16,192 nucleotides of DNA from Burkholderiales bacterium UBA4615 (GCA_002386465.1 DGIT01000086.1:1-16192), one strand, 5' to 3'. Positions 1 through 8,381 are shown, numbered from the stretch's first letter. The notes: generated by a model from the letters alone, not told the origin. Made by a program: numbers and translations.

Positions 1-511
1 CATCGGCGAAGCTGTGGATGACACCACGGGGACCGAACTTCTTCCTGAAGGCCGGGTCCTTGGGATAGTCGGGACTCTCCGGCTCTTCCTCGGCGTTCAG
101 GTGGTACAGGTTGCCGAAGAACTCGTCGAAGCCGTGCATCGTCGGCAGGTGCTCGTCGCGGTCGCCGAAGTGGTTCTTGCCGAACTGACCGGTGGCATAG
201 CCCATGGGCTTGAGCAACTCGGGAATATTCGGGTCTTCCGCCTTCATGCCCAGGGGTGACCCGGGCAGCCCGACCTTGGTAAGACCGGTGCGCAGCCCGC
301 ACTGGCCTGTGATGAAGGATGCGCGACCAGCGGTGCAGCTTTGCTCGGCGTAATAGTCCGTGAACAGCACGCCTTCTTCGGCGATGCGGTCAATGTTGGG
401 CGTGCGATAGCCCATCATGCCCTTGGTGAAAATGCTGAGGTTGGACTGACCGACGTCATCCCCCCACAGGATCAGAAAGTTGGGTTGCTTTTTCGGCTTG
501 GCTGCGGCCAT
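1..511 (-). CDS. Arylsulfatase (sulfatase family), N-terminal 170 residues, truncated by window edge
   Basis: This is the start of a type I sulfatase, which hydrolyses sulfate esters using a formylglycine made from a cysteine. The 170 visible residues contain a metal-binding Asp pair in the first strand (WGDD, residues 16-19), the maturation motif CTAGR with Cys59 as the residue to be oxidised, and a GKNH motif (residues 111-114) matching the family Lys/His pair. No signal peptide is seen: the N-terminus is short and basic (MAAAKPKKQP), so a cytoplasmic enzyme is likely. The ATG at 511 follows a GGAGA ribosome site with suitable spacing. The rest of the protein, including the C-terminal metal ligands, lies to the left of the window, so the substrate cannot be predicted. 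It reads in the same direction as ssb but is 165 bases downstream, probably a separate unit. Confidence 0.9.
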   Translation of the reverse strand, partial: MAAAKPKKQPNFLILWGDDVGQSNLSIFTKGMMGYRTPNIDRIAEEGVLFTDYYAEQSCTAGRASFITGQCGLRTGLTKVGLPGSPLGMKAEDPNIPELLKPMGYATGQFGKNHFGDRDEHLPTMHGFDEFFGNLYHLNAEEEPESPDYPKDPAFRKKFGPRGVIHSFAD

Positions 512-676
512 GGAATGTCTCCGTATGGTCGGGTTGTCCGGATGGTCCGGATCGGGCGTGCGCCGCAGGCAACGGGTCTGACCGCGGCAGCAGGGCAGCT
601 TAGCAACTGGGCCCGAATCGGAATAGCGCGCCGACGTGTAAACGCTTCCCCTTGGGGCAATTCCAGTGGGGCGTGC

Positions 677-1159
677 TCAGAAGGGGATGTCGTCGTCCAT
701 GTCGCCCAGGCTGGCCGCAGGGGCCGGCTTGCGCGCTGGCGCGGCACCGGCTGAACGGCCGCCGCCACCCTGGGACTCGCGACTGTAGCCACCTTCATCA
801 CCACCGCCACCACCGCCCATGCCTTCGCGCGAGCCAAGCAGCTGCATTTCAGTAGCGATGATTTCTGTGGTGTACCGCTCCTGGCCTTCCTTGTCTTGCC
901 ACTTGCGAGTCTTCAGGCGGCCTTCGACATAGACCGGGCGGCCCTTCTTGAGATATTCGCCGGCGATTTCAGCCAGGCGGTCATAGAAGACGACACTGTG
1001 CCATTCGGTCTCTTCCTTGCGCTCGCCGCTGGTCTTGTCTTTCCAGTTGCGGGTGGTGGCCAACCGCACGTTGCAGATGGCGCCGCCATTGGGCGAATAG
1101 CGGGTTTCGGGATCTTTGCCGAGGTTGCCAATGAGGACGACCTTGTTGACCGATGCCAT
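677..1159 (-). CDS. ssb: Single-stranded DNA-binding protein SSB
   Basis: SSB binds single-stranded DNA as a tetramer during replication, repair and recombination. The 160-residue product has the OB fold at residues 1-112, starting MASVNKVVLIGNLG, with aromatic DNA-stacking residues W39, W53, F58 and W87 at or within two positions of their E. coli counterparts. A Gly/Ser/Ala-rich linker (about 113-150) leads to the acidic tip ending DDDIPF, which recruits partner proteins. The frame is open for eight more codons upstream, but the ATG at 1159 has AGGAGA about six bases before it and matches the family N-terminus. It is divergent from the first MFS transporter. Finding ssb close to uvrA with an MFS gene between is common in Burkholderiales. 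The gene looks intact and is likely essential. Confidence 0.97.
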   Translation of the reverse strand: MASVNKVVLIGNLGKDPETRYSPNGGAICNVRLATTRNWKDKTSGERKEETEWHSVVFYDRLAEIAGEYLKKGRPVYVEGRLKTRKWQDKEGQERYTTEIIATEMQLLGSREGMGGGGGGDEGGYSRESQGGGGRSAGAAPARKPAPAASLGDMDDDIPF

Positions 1160-1339
1160 GGGATTCTCCTGGGGTGTTGGCACTAGCTTAACCCAGCGCG
1201 AACGGGTCTCCCATGCACCAACGGCCTAGGCCACAGGCACTGCCCGGGCGCCTGGCATGAGCGCAGACACCGCACGCCCCGCCTTGAGTTGCGGCAGCGA
1301 AAACGAAAGCGCTGGCCAGATCGCATCGCGTGCCGTCGT

Positions 1340-1345
1340 TACAAT
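1340..1345 (+). promoter_or_regulatory. Possible -10 element TACAAT for the MFS transporter, with almost no leader
   Basis: TACAAT, inside TTACAAT, lies ten bases before the ATG at 1355 in otherwise GC-rich DNA and matches the sigma-70 -10 consensus at five of six positions. Transcription would start near 1352, giving a leaderless or nearly leaderless message. No good -35 box is seen at 16-18 bases upstream, so this is tentative. Confidence 0.4.
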
Positions 1346-1354
1346 GGACCGGGA

Positions 1355-2599
1355 ATGTCGACCCCCCCGGATCCGTCACATCAGACCGCCACGGCAACCG
1401 GCGGCTCGACCCGACTGCGCGGCCTGCCGGCGATGATCGGCGCCCATGTGAGCCTGCATGCGGGCACCACAGGCATGCGTGCCATCGGGCCGCTGGTGCT
1501 GCTGCAAGCCGATGCGCCAGCGTGGCAGGTTGGACTGCTGCTCGCCTGCTTCGGTCTTGGCCCGATGCTGATTGCCTGGCAGGTCGGCCACCTGGTGGAG
1601 CGCCACGGCTACCGCAAACCGATGCACGTGGCGCTCGTCCTGGGCGCCGTGGCCGTCCTGTGCGCATTCGTGGCGACGCTCTCGGGCGATGCGCGCACAC
1701 TGGGCTTGTGTCTGGCGGGCGCAATCTCGGGCGCATCCGCCAACACCGGGATGATCACCCTGCAGCGTACGGCCGCCCGCATGGCGAGCGATGCGGCAAC
1801 GCTTCGCAGTCAATTTGCCTGGGTGGGTGTGGCGCCCTCGGCCAGCAACGTGGCCGGCCCGCTGCTCGCAGGCATCCTGCTGGATCTGGCCGGTGCCAGC
1901 GTAGCCATGATCGCCATGATGGGCTTTCCGCTGGCCGCCTGGCTGATGTCGCGCGCCGTACAGGCGCCACCCGTTCCGGCGAGCAACTATGTGCGCACAC
2001 CTGGCGCGCTGCGCGCATTGCTCAGCAACGCAAGCGTGCGGCGGATGATGCTGATCGACTTCCTGGTGTTCTCGGCCTGGGACGTACACGCCGTGCTGGT
2101 CCCGATCCTGGGCCACGCCCGCGGCCTGTCGGCGACAGCGATCGGGATCATCTATGCGCTCTTCTCAGCCGGGGTCGTGATCGTGCGCGTCGCGATCCCG
2201 TGGCTGTCTCACCGGTTGAGCGAATCGCGGGTGATCATGTTCTCGCTCTTGGCCACCGCAGCCATTTTTGCGGTCTATCCGCTGGGTGAGTCCGCCACCT
2301 TCATGGGCGTATGCGCGCTGGCCCTGGGATGCACGATCGGCGTGGCGCAGCCGATGATCATGTCGTCCATGCATCAGAGCGTGAACGAGCACCAGCGTGG
2401 CAGCATGCTGGGGCTGCGCTCCATGTGGATCAACTTTCAGGCGGTGACGCTACCGGTGGCGTTTGCTGCAGCCACGACGGCGCTGGGCTGGAGTGCGCTG
2501 TTCTGGGGAGCTGCAGCGGTTCTGGGGGCAGGCAGCCGCGCGGTGCCGTCCTCGCCCTTGGCGCAGCCCCTGGCGACCAGCGCCCCGCCGGAGAAATAA
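1355..2599 (+). CDS. MFS transporter (first of two)
   Basis: A 414-residue integral membrane protein of the major facilitator superfamily, with about 12 hydrophobic segments. The motif A loop between helices 2 and 3 reads GHLVERHGYRK (residues 78-88), with Glu in place of the usual Asp. The hydrophilic stretch near residues 200-225 fits the central loop between the six-helix halves. Substrate is unknown; an efflux role is only a guess. The open frame extends to 1289, but the ATG at 1355 gives a normal length and the upstream extension is Arg-rich and not membrane-like. Only a weak GGACCGGGA precedes this ATG, so initiation may be leaderless. It converges with the second MFS gene, 78 bases separating the stops, with no clear terminator between. 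The two transporters are not close copies by eye. Confidence 0.85.
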   Translation: MSTPPDPSHQTATATGGSTRLRGLPAMIGAHVSLHAGTTGMRAIGPLVLLQADAPAWQVGLLLACFGLGPMLIAWQVGHLVERHGYRKPMHVALVLGAVAVLCAFVATLSGDARTLGLCLAGAISGASANTGMITLQRTAARMASDAATLRSQFAWVGVAPSASNVAGPLLAGILLDLAGASVAMIAMMGFPLAAWLMSRAVQAPPVPASNYVRTPGALRALLSNASVRRMMLIDFLVFSAWDVHAVLVPILGHARGLSATAIGIIYALFSAGVVIVRVAIPWLSHRLSESRVIMFSLLATAAIFAVYPLGESATFMGVCALALGCTIGVAQPMIMSSMHQSVNEHQRGSMLGLRSMWINFQAVTLPVAFAAATTALGWSALFWGAAAVLGAGSRAVPSSPLAQPLATSAPPEK

Positions 2600-2677
2600 T
2601 CAGCGCGCAGCCCAAGGCACACCGAGATCGGAGAGCCCGCGCAGAACACCAGTTCAGTACACGCCTCAGTCATCCAC

Positions 2678-3880
2678 TCAGTGCGCACCCGCCCTGCGGC
2701 CGCCCGGTTGTGCCGCCGGCCAGCGGCGAGCGCCGGCGGCAACCGCCAACCAGACCGCCATGGCAAAGGCACAGACGATGAACACCGCAGCACTGCCATA
2801 GGCCGCCGACGCCCAGCCACCCACCACGCCGCCCGCAAAAAGACCCAGCGCCTGCGTCGTGTTGTACAAGCCCAGGGCCGTGCCCCGGGCATCAGCAGGT
2901 GCCATGCGCGACACCATGGACGGAATCAGCGCCTCGAGCACATTGAACGCAGAAAAGAACACCAGCAGCAGCACCGCAAAGGGCAGCACGCCAACCGGCT
3001 GCGCGGCACACGCAAGCTGCACTGCCAGCACCAGCGCTACCGACACCAGAAACACGGTACGCACACGCCCATTGCGTTCGCCCCAGCCTAAGGGCGGGGA
3101 CATCAAGGCAAACGATGCCACCACCACGGGCAGATAGATTTTCCAGTGTTCGGCCAGCGGCAGGTCAGCCCGCTCCACAAGCCAGGCCGGCAGAACAACG
3201 AACATCGCCATCTGCACCAGATGCAGGCAAAAGATGCCCAAATTCAATCGCATCAGTTCGGCATCGCGCAGCACACTTGCAAAGGAGGTGCGCGGCTGCG
3301 ATCCGGCAGTGTTGATCGGCCGATGCAGTGGTGGGACAGCCCACACTACGACGGCGATCCCGGCCAGGGCCATGATGCCGGTGAGATGAAAGATGCCCGA
3401 CATGCCGATGGATGTGTAGAGCAGTGGCGCGACCACGAGCGACAGTGCGAACGTCAGGCCGATCGACGCACCGACCATCGCCATGGCCTTGGTGCGCTGG
3501 GAGTCGCGGGTGTGGTCTGCAATACAGGCTGTGACCGCTGCCGAAATGGCGCCCATGCCCTGCAAGGCGCGCCCGATGATGGTGGTGTTCAGATCCGTAG
3601 CCCAGGCGGCCACCAAGCTGCCCGCGGCAAAGAGCAACAAACCGAAAATGATCACGGGCTTGCGCCCGAGGCGGTCCGACGCCATGCCGAAGGGCAACTG
3701 CAGTACGCCCTGCGTGAGGCTGTAGGCACCTAGTACCAGTCCGATCTGAATTGGACTGGCGCCGCCAGGCAATGCGCGGGCATGCACCGCAAACACCGGC
3801 AAAATGAGGAACAACCCGAGCATGCGCAGCGCATACAGGGAGGCCAGCGACAGGCTGGCACGCAGTTCTTCGGGCGTCAT
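2678..3880 (-). CDS. MFS transporter (YajR-like, second of two)
   Basis: A major facilitator with about 12 transmembrane helices, 400 residues from the chosen ATG. The N-terminus MTPEELRASLSLASLYALRMLG and the classical motif A GMASDRLGRKP (residues 65-75) resemble YajR-like drug/proton antiporters of proteobacteria, but the extra C-terminal domain of E. coli YajR is absent. The protein ends in a short basic tail (RRWPAAQPGGRRAGAH). Start choice is uncertain: neither the ATG at 3880 nor an in-frame GTG at 3925 has a convincing ribosome site, and the frame is open to a TTG at 3997. I prefer 3880 because the family-like sequence begins there. It is divergent from uvrA, with the TAATATTA element between; an MFS gene beside uvrA and ssb is a familiar Burkholderiales arrangement. 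The substrate is unknown. Confidence 0.87.
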   Translation of the reverse strand: MTPEELRASLSLASLYALRMLGLFLILPVFAVHARALPGGASPIQIGLVLGAYSLTQGVLQLPFGMASDRLGRKPVIIFGLLLFAAGSLVAAWATDLNTTIIGRALQGMGAISAAVTACIADHTRDSQRTKAMAMVGASIGLTFALSLVVAPLLYTSIGMSGIFHLTGIMALAGIAVVVWAVPPLHRPINTAGSQPRTSFASVLRDAELMRLNLGIFCLHLVQMAMFVVLPAWLVERADLPLAEHWKIYLPVVVASFALMSPPLGWGERNGRVRTVFLVSVALVLAVQLACAAQPVGVLPFAVLLLVFFSAFNVLEALIPSMVSRMAPADARGTALGLYNTTQALGLFAGGVVGGWASAAYGSAAVFIVCAFAMAVWLAVAAGARRWPAAQPGGRRAGAH

Positions 3881-4010
3881 GCGCCCGGACGCCGCGGGCA
3901 AAGCGGAACGGGTGTCGTGTGTCACAGGTATGGTCGGTGGCTGCGAACAGCCTGCAGACCGCACCGGACGAGGCTCTGAGCGGAACGCTCTGCGCAAACG
4001 GTGCGTACGC

Positions 4011-4018
4011 TAATATTA
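4011..4018. promoter_or_regulatory. Palindromic TAATATTA, possible shared -10 element for uvrA and the divergent MFS gene
   Basis: The 8-base palindrome TAATATTA stands out as AT-rich in a GC-rich divergent region. It presents TAATAT, a five-of-six match to the -10 consensus, on both strands. It would give a uvrA leader of about 145 bases and an MFS leader of about 120 bases to the ATG at 3880. No good -35 box was found; the best is a weak CTGTCC on the minus strand with a 16-base spacer. Confidence 0.45.
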
Positions 4019-4169
4019 ACAGGCCGGTCTGCTCGGACAGGCTTCAGGCTCTCCATACCTCGCCCTATGGCGCACCCATCAAGCATGCGCCGGGCATATT
4101 GAGCACACCACCTGACTGCCCGGTTTTCGTCGCAGTTTTACTCCCGTTCCTCCGGTAACCCACCTGCCC

Positions 4170-7049
4170 GTGTCCTCGACCGACAGCCCGCGCGCCCTTC
4201 GCATCCGCGGCGCACGCACCCACAACCTGCGCAACATCAGCCTGGATCTGCCGCGCGATCGGCTGGTGGTCATCACCGGGCTGTCGGGATCGGGCAAGTC
4301 CTCGCTCGCCTTCGACACGCTGTACGCGGAAGGCCAGCGACGCTACGTGGAGTCGCTGTCGGCCTATGCGCGTCAGTTCCTCGAACTGATGGAAAAGCCC
4401 GACGTCGATCTGATCGAAGGGCTGTCGCCGGCGATCGCCATCGAACAGAAAGCGACCAGCCATAACCCGCGCTCCACGGTGGGCACGGTCACCGAAATCC
4501 ACGACTACCTGCGACTGCTCTTTGCGCGGGTGGGTACGCCCTATTGCCCGGACCACCCCGATCAGGCACTGGAAGCGCAAAGCGTCTCGCAAATGGTGGA
4601 TACCGTCCTGGCGCTGCCCGCCCAGTCGCGGCTGATGATCCTGGCGCCCGTGTTGAGCGATCGCAAAGGCGAGCATCACGAACTCTTTGAGGACCTGCGT
4701 GCGCAAGGATTCGTGCGGGTGCGCATCCGCAGCGAAGGCGATGCCCAGGCGCGCATCCTGGAGCTTGACCAGCCGCCCAGCCTGGCACGCAATCGCCGGC
4801 ATTCCGTGGACGTCGTGGTCGATCGCCTGAAAGTGAGTCCCGCCTCACGCCAGCGTCTGGCCGAGTCCTTCGAAACCGCGCTGCGCCTGGCACAGGGGCG
4901 AGCAGCCGTGCAGGACATGGATGGCGATCGCGAATGGGCGTTTTCCAATCGCTACGCCTGCCCGGTCTGCAGCCACGCATTGCCCGATCTGGAGCCGCGC
5001 CTCTTTTCGTTCAACAACCCCATGGGCGCCTGCCCAGGTTGCAGCGGTCTGGGGACGCAACCGTTTCTGGATCCTGAGCGCGTGGTGCATTTTCCCAACC
5101 TGAGCCTGGCGGCGGGCGCCATTCGTGGCTGGGATCGGCGCAACCCGGTGTTCTTCCAGATGCTCCAGAGTCTGGCGGCCTTCTACGATTTCGATGTCGA
5201 CACGCCATTCGATGAACTGACCGCTGCGGTGCGCAAGGTGGTGCTGCACGGCTCAGGAAACACGCGCATTGCATTTGTGCATATCGGAGAGGACGGTCGG
5301 ACGGTCACGCGCCAGCACCCCTTCGAGGGCATCGTCCCCAACCTGGAGAGACGCCTGCGCGAGACCGACTCCGCCCAGGTGCGCGAGGAACTGGGCCGCT
5401 ACCTCGATACCCGCACCTGCCCCGACTGCCAGGGCACACGACTGCGTGCCGATGCCCGCCATGTGCGGGTGGGGCCGCGCGGCGACGATCAGCCGATCTG
5501 GACCGTCTCGGGCTGGACGCTGGGTCAGGCGCGCGCCTGGTTCGATCAGCTCCAGTTGCCCGGGTCGCGGGCGACGATCGGCGAGCGCATCGTGCGCGAG
5601 ATCGCCAGTCGTCTGCAATTCCTGGTCGATGTGGGCCTGTCGTATCTGTCCCTGGACCGCTCGGCCGAAACGCTGTCGGGCGGCGAATCTCAGCGCATCC
5701 GTCTGGCCTCGCAGATCGGCTCGGGTCTGACCGGGGTGATGTACGTGCTCGATGAGCCGTCGATCGGGCTGCATCAGCGCGACAACGACCGTCTGATCGC
5801 CACCCTCAGACGGCTGCGCGATCTGGGCAATTCGGTGCTGGTAGTCGAGCATGACGAGGACGCGATCCGCGCGGCCGACCATGTGATCGACATGGGCCCG
5901 GGTGCCGGCGTGCATGGCGGTCAGGTGGTGGCGCAAGGCACGCCCGCGCAAATCGAGGCCGATCCCGCCTCGCTCACCGGTCGCTACCTGTCGGGTGCAG
6001 TGGCCATCGAGATCCCGGCGCAACGCGTGCGCGTGGGCGCGCATCAACTCACCGTACAGGGTGCGCGTGGCAACAACCTGCGTGACGTGGAGGTGTCCAT
6101 TCCACTGGGGTTGCTGGTGTGCGTGACCGGCGTTTCAGGCTCAGGCAAGTCAACGCTCGTGAATGACACCCTGCAACGTGCCGTGGCGGCCCACCTGTAT
6201 GGATCGCAGGAGCAGCCCGCCCCCTACGACGCGATCCTCGGGCTCGAACATCTGGACAAGGTGATCAGCGTGGACCAGAGCCCGATCGGGCGCACGCCGC
6301 GCAGCAATCCGGCCACCTACTCAGGCCTGTTCACGCCCATTCGTGAACTGTTTGCAGAGACTCCGGCTGCGCGCGAGCGCGGCTACGGCCCGGGGCGATT
6401 TTCCTTCAACGTCAAGGGAGGGCGCTGCGAGGCCTGCGAGGGCGACGGCGTCATCAAGGTCGAGATGCACTTTCTGCCCGATCTGTACGTGGGCTGCGAT
6501 GTCTGCCAGGGTCGGCGCTACAACCGCGAGACCCTCGACGTGCTGTACAAGGGCCGCACCATTGCCGATGTGCTCGAGCTGACCGTGGAGGATGCGCATG
6601 CATTCTTTGCCGCCGTCCCGAACATTGCGCGGCGCTTGCAGACACTGCTGGACGTGGGGCTCGGGTACCTGAAACTGGGACAGAGCGCCACGACGCTCTC
6701 GGGCGGCGAAGCGCAGCGGGTCAAGCTGTCACAAGAGCTCTCCAAGCGCGATACCGGACGCACGCTCTACATCCTGGATGAGCCTACGACCGGACTGCAC
6801 TTTCATGACATCGCCCTGCTCATGGGCGTGATCCGCACCCTGCGCGATCACGGCAACACGGTTGTCGTGATCGAGCACAACCTTGATGTGATCAAGACTG
6901 CGGACTGGGTGATCGACATGGGCCCGGAGGGCGGCGACGGCGGCGGCATGGTGGTGGCGCAAGGCACACCAGAGGCCGTCGCGGCCTGCCCCGATAGCCA
7001 TACCGGGCGTTATCTGGCACGTGTCCTGAACCGGGCGCCCCGTCGCTGA
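4170..7049 (+). CDS. uvrA: UvrABC excinuclease subunit A
   Basis: UvrA is the damage-sensing ATPase of nucleotide excision repair; a dimer loads UvrB at distorted DNA. The 959 residues are close to the usual length. Two ABC ATPase modules are visible: first Walker A GLSGSGKSS (K43), signature LSGGESQRIRLAS and Walker B LDEPSIGLHQRD; second Walker A GVSGSGKST (K660), signature LSGGEAQRVKLSQ and Walker B LDEPTTGLHFHD. Two zinc sites are intact: C264/C267 with C288/C291, and C753/C756 with C776/C779. The start is a GTG at 4170; no in-frame ATG lies nearby and the ribosome site is weak. No convincing LexA box was found in the leader, so SOS control cannot be claimed. It is apparently monocistronic, followed by a 204-base gap with no clear T-tailed terminator. 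Confidence 0.98.
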   Translation: MSSTDSPRALRIRGARTHNLRNISLDLPRDRLVVITGLSGSGKSSLAFDTLYAEGQRRYVESLSAYARQFLELMEKPDVDLIEGLSPAIAIEQKATSHNPRSTVGTVTEIHDYLRLLFARVGTPYCPDHPDQALEAQSVSQMVDTVLALPAQSRLMILAPVLSDRKGEHHELFEDLRAQGFVRVRIRSEGDAQARILELDQPPSLARNRRHSVDVVVDRLKVSPASRQRLAESFETALRLAQGRAAVQDMDGDREWAFSNRYACPVCSHALPDLEPRLFSFNNPMGACPGCSGLGTQPFLDPERVVHFPNLSLAAGAIRGWDRRNPVFFQMLQSLAAFYDFDVDTPFDELTAAVRKVVLHGSGNTRIAFVHIGEDGRTVTRQHPFEGIVPNLERRLRETDSAQVREELGRYLDTRTCPDCQGTRLRADARHVRVGPRGDDQPIWTVSGWTLGQARAWFDQLQLPGSRATIGERIVREIASRLQFLVDVGLSYLSLDRSAETLSGGESQRIRLASQIGSGLTGVMYVLDEPSIGLHQRDNDRLIATLRRLRDLGNSVLVVEHDEDAIRAADHVIDMGPGAGVHGGQVVAQGTPAQIEADPASLTGRYLSGAVAIEIPAQRVRVGAHQLTVQGARGNNLRDVEVSIPLGLLVCVTGVSGSGKSTLVNDTLQRAVAAHLYGSQEQPAPYDAILGLEHLDKVISVDQSPIGRTPRSNPATYSGLFTPIRELFAETPAARERGYGPGRFSFNVKGGRCEACEGDGVIKVEMHFLPDLYVGCDVCQGRRYNRETLDVLYKGRTIADVLELTVEDAHAFFAAVPNIARRLQTLLDVGLGYLKLGQSATTLSGGEAQRVKLSQELSKRDTGRTLYILDEPTTGLHFHDIALLMGVIRTLRDHGNTVVVIEHNLDVIKTADWVIDMGPEGGDGGGMVVAQGTPEAVAACPDSHTGRYLARVLNRAPRR

Positions 7050-7171
7050 CCCCTTCGCGGCACACATCGTCACCCGGCGCCAGCCGGTGGCACGCCCCGC
7101 CACAACACGCCGCCGCTTGCCCGTCCCGGCCGTCCGCTCGTCAGAGCCGTCTACCGATCAGCCGAACGGCA

Positions 7172-7200
7172 TTGCTTATCGCGCTCGTCGGCCCCATAAA
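7172..7200 (+). promoter_or_regulatory. Possible sigma-70 promoter for the small protein gene
   Basis: TTGCTT (7172-7177) and CATAAA (7195-7200) are separated by exactly 17 bases, giving three and four of six consensus matches. A transcript starting near 7207 would have a leader of about 47 bases to the ATG at 7254. The local AT enrichment before a start codon supports it, but no experimental evidence exists. Confidence 0.35.
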
Positions 7201-7253
7201 GGTGTCACAAACGTAGCCGACACTGTCAACTCGCAAGTCAAGAGACCAAAAGA

Positions 7254-7469
7254 ATGATCATCCATGCAAGCACCGTCGAACTGGCGCAGCACGATCTGCG
7301 CCTGCTCGCCTCCAGCGGCCTGCCGCTTGAATACCGCACTGAAGGCCGCCCGCTCGTGCCATTCGGTCGCGCCGACCTGACCGGGCTGCTCAGCCGCGCT
7401 CAGGCCACCGACGAAGATCCTGGCCGTCTGGCCGTCATCAGCAGTTTCCTGCGCCAGCTTCGGGCCTGA
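7254..7469 (+). CDS. Small hypothetical protein, 71 residues
   Basis: I do not recognise a family. The product begins MIIHASTVELAQHDLRLLAS, has no cysteine, no signal peptide and no membrane segment, and looks like a small soluble protein: an N-terminal helix (about 8-19), a short strand-like middle (GLPLEYRTEGRPLVPF) and a C-terminal amphipathic helix ending FLRQLRA. Evidence that it is real: an ATG preceded by a purine-rich AAGAGA and then an AT-rich stretch, a plausible promoter 54 bases upstream, and its position filling a gap between uvrA and the converging MOSC gene (21 bases between stops). Its function is unknown. It may be a separate transcript or a distal gene after uvrA. Confidence 0.65.
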   Translation: MIIHASTVELAQHDLRLLASSGLPLEYRTEGRPLVPFGRADLTGLLSRAQATDEDPGRLAVISSFLRQLRA

Positions 7470-7490
7470 CGCGCCGCGCCAGTCAGCGCA

Positions 7491-8348
7491 TCAGAACCGG
7501 TGGATCACACCGACCGGATCATTGACCCGAATTACCCCCTCCAGCCCATCGGTCACGATGCAGTTCTGACCGAAAGTGATCGCTCCACCCAGCCGCGGAT
7601 CGGAGCGAAACAGTGCCAGGACCTGCAGGATGCCCGCCTCATGATGGCCGGTGCCGGGGTCCACTTCCGGGATCGTGCAACGGGTGCAGGGCTTGACGAC
7701 TTTGAGCACGGTCGGCCCGGCCCCCACTGATAGCGTATCGGCCAGATCCTCTTCGAACGGATCGAGCCCGTCGAGCACCACATTGGGCCGAAACCGCTGC
7801 GCCACGGCTGCAGGCAGGTCGGCGTCAGCCAGACGGCGGTCCAGCTCCGCCATCGAGGCGGTCGAAATCACCAGCAGCGGAAAACCGTCGCTGAACCGGG
7901 TGAGCGCTCCGGCACGCCCGGCTGCTGCGCCCACCCAGTGCCGATCGGCGGCGCGCGGGGCGGTGGTGTCAAAGCGCACCAGCCGCGCCGTGCGGCCGAT
8001 GAACTCAGAAAACCAGGCGGCAGCTTCAGGGCCTTCGTCAAACGCCGCGCAACGGTCATCCCAGCACCAGGTGGTACAGCGTTCTCCGCCTGTGCCGCTC
8101 ACCGACAGCGCCGGCATGTCCGGGGCCAGCACGCGCAGCCCGCCTGCAATGCGCGCGGGGCGTACAAGGGCCAGGCGAGGCACTTCGCGCTGCGTGATGA
8201 AGCTGTCGTGCTGGTCGATCAGCATCCAGCGCCGGTCATCCAGGGGGCCCATGGCATCAAAGCGCATCACGTCTGTCGCGATGCCGGCGCACGACTTGAT
8301 GGGGTAGGTGTACAGCGCAGCTATCCGGGCGGTTCGCATCGAGGCCAT
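7491..8348 (-). CDS. MOSC domain-containing protein (mARC/YcbX-like core)
   Basis: A 285-residue protein with the N-terminal beta-barrel (MOSC_N, about 5-120, containing YPIKSCAG) and a C-terminal MOSC domain (about 140-285). In KPCTRCTIPEVDPGTG, Cys224 aligns with the cysteine that binds molybdenum in mARC-type enzymes, which reduce N-hydroxylated compounds using molybdenum cofactor. RFRPNVVLDG (from residue 176) is also typical. Unlike E. coli YcbX there is no C-terminal 2Fe-2S ferredoxin domain, so electrons must come from a separate partner. The ATG at 8348 was chosen; an ATG three codons later is possible and neither has a strong ribosome site. It is the last gene of a minus-strand series after mtnA and the aldolase, 33 bases after the aldolase stop, so it is probably cotranscribed. 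The substrate is unknown. Confidence 0.9.
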   Translation of the reverse strand: MASMRTARIAALYTYPIKSCAGIATDVMRFDAMGPLDDRRWMLIDQHDSFITQREVPRLALVRPARIAGGLRVLAPDMPALSVSGTGGERCTTWCWDDRCAAFDEGPEAAAWFSEFIGRTARLVRFDTTAPRAADRHWVGAAAGRAGALTRFSDGFPLLVISTASMAELDRRLADADLPAAVAQRFRPNVVLDGLDPFEEDLADTLSVGAGPTVLKVVKPCTRCTIPEVDPGTGHHEAGILQVLALFRSDPRLGGAITFGQNCIVTDGLEGVIRVNDPVGVIHRF

Positions 8349-8381
8349 GTGAGTCTTCGGTGACGTCTTGGGGAAATGAAT

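Noticed and set aside
534..552. Tandem GTCCGGAT repeat between the sulfatase and ssb genes
   Set aside because: Only two 8-base copies; too short to separate from chance in GC-rich DNA.
1376..2116. 246-codon open frame opposite the first MFS gene
   Set aside because: GC-driven antisense frame; the product is rich in Arg, His and Gln and lacks hydrophobic core patterns, while the plus-strand frame is a clear transporter.
4021..4045. CTGCTCGGACAG as a possible LexA box before uvrA
   Set aside because: The SOS consensus is CTGT, eight bases, ACAG; here the half-site and spacing are both wrong.
5253..6047. 264-codon open frame opposite uvrA
   Set aside because: It is antisense to the most conserved part of uvrA and has a typical shadow composition.
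7070..7090. CCGGC/GCCGG hairpin after uvrA as an intrinsic terminator
   Set aside because: The stem is only about five pairs and no T tract follows.
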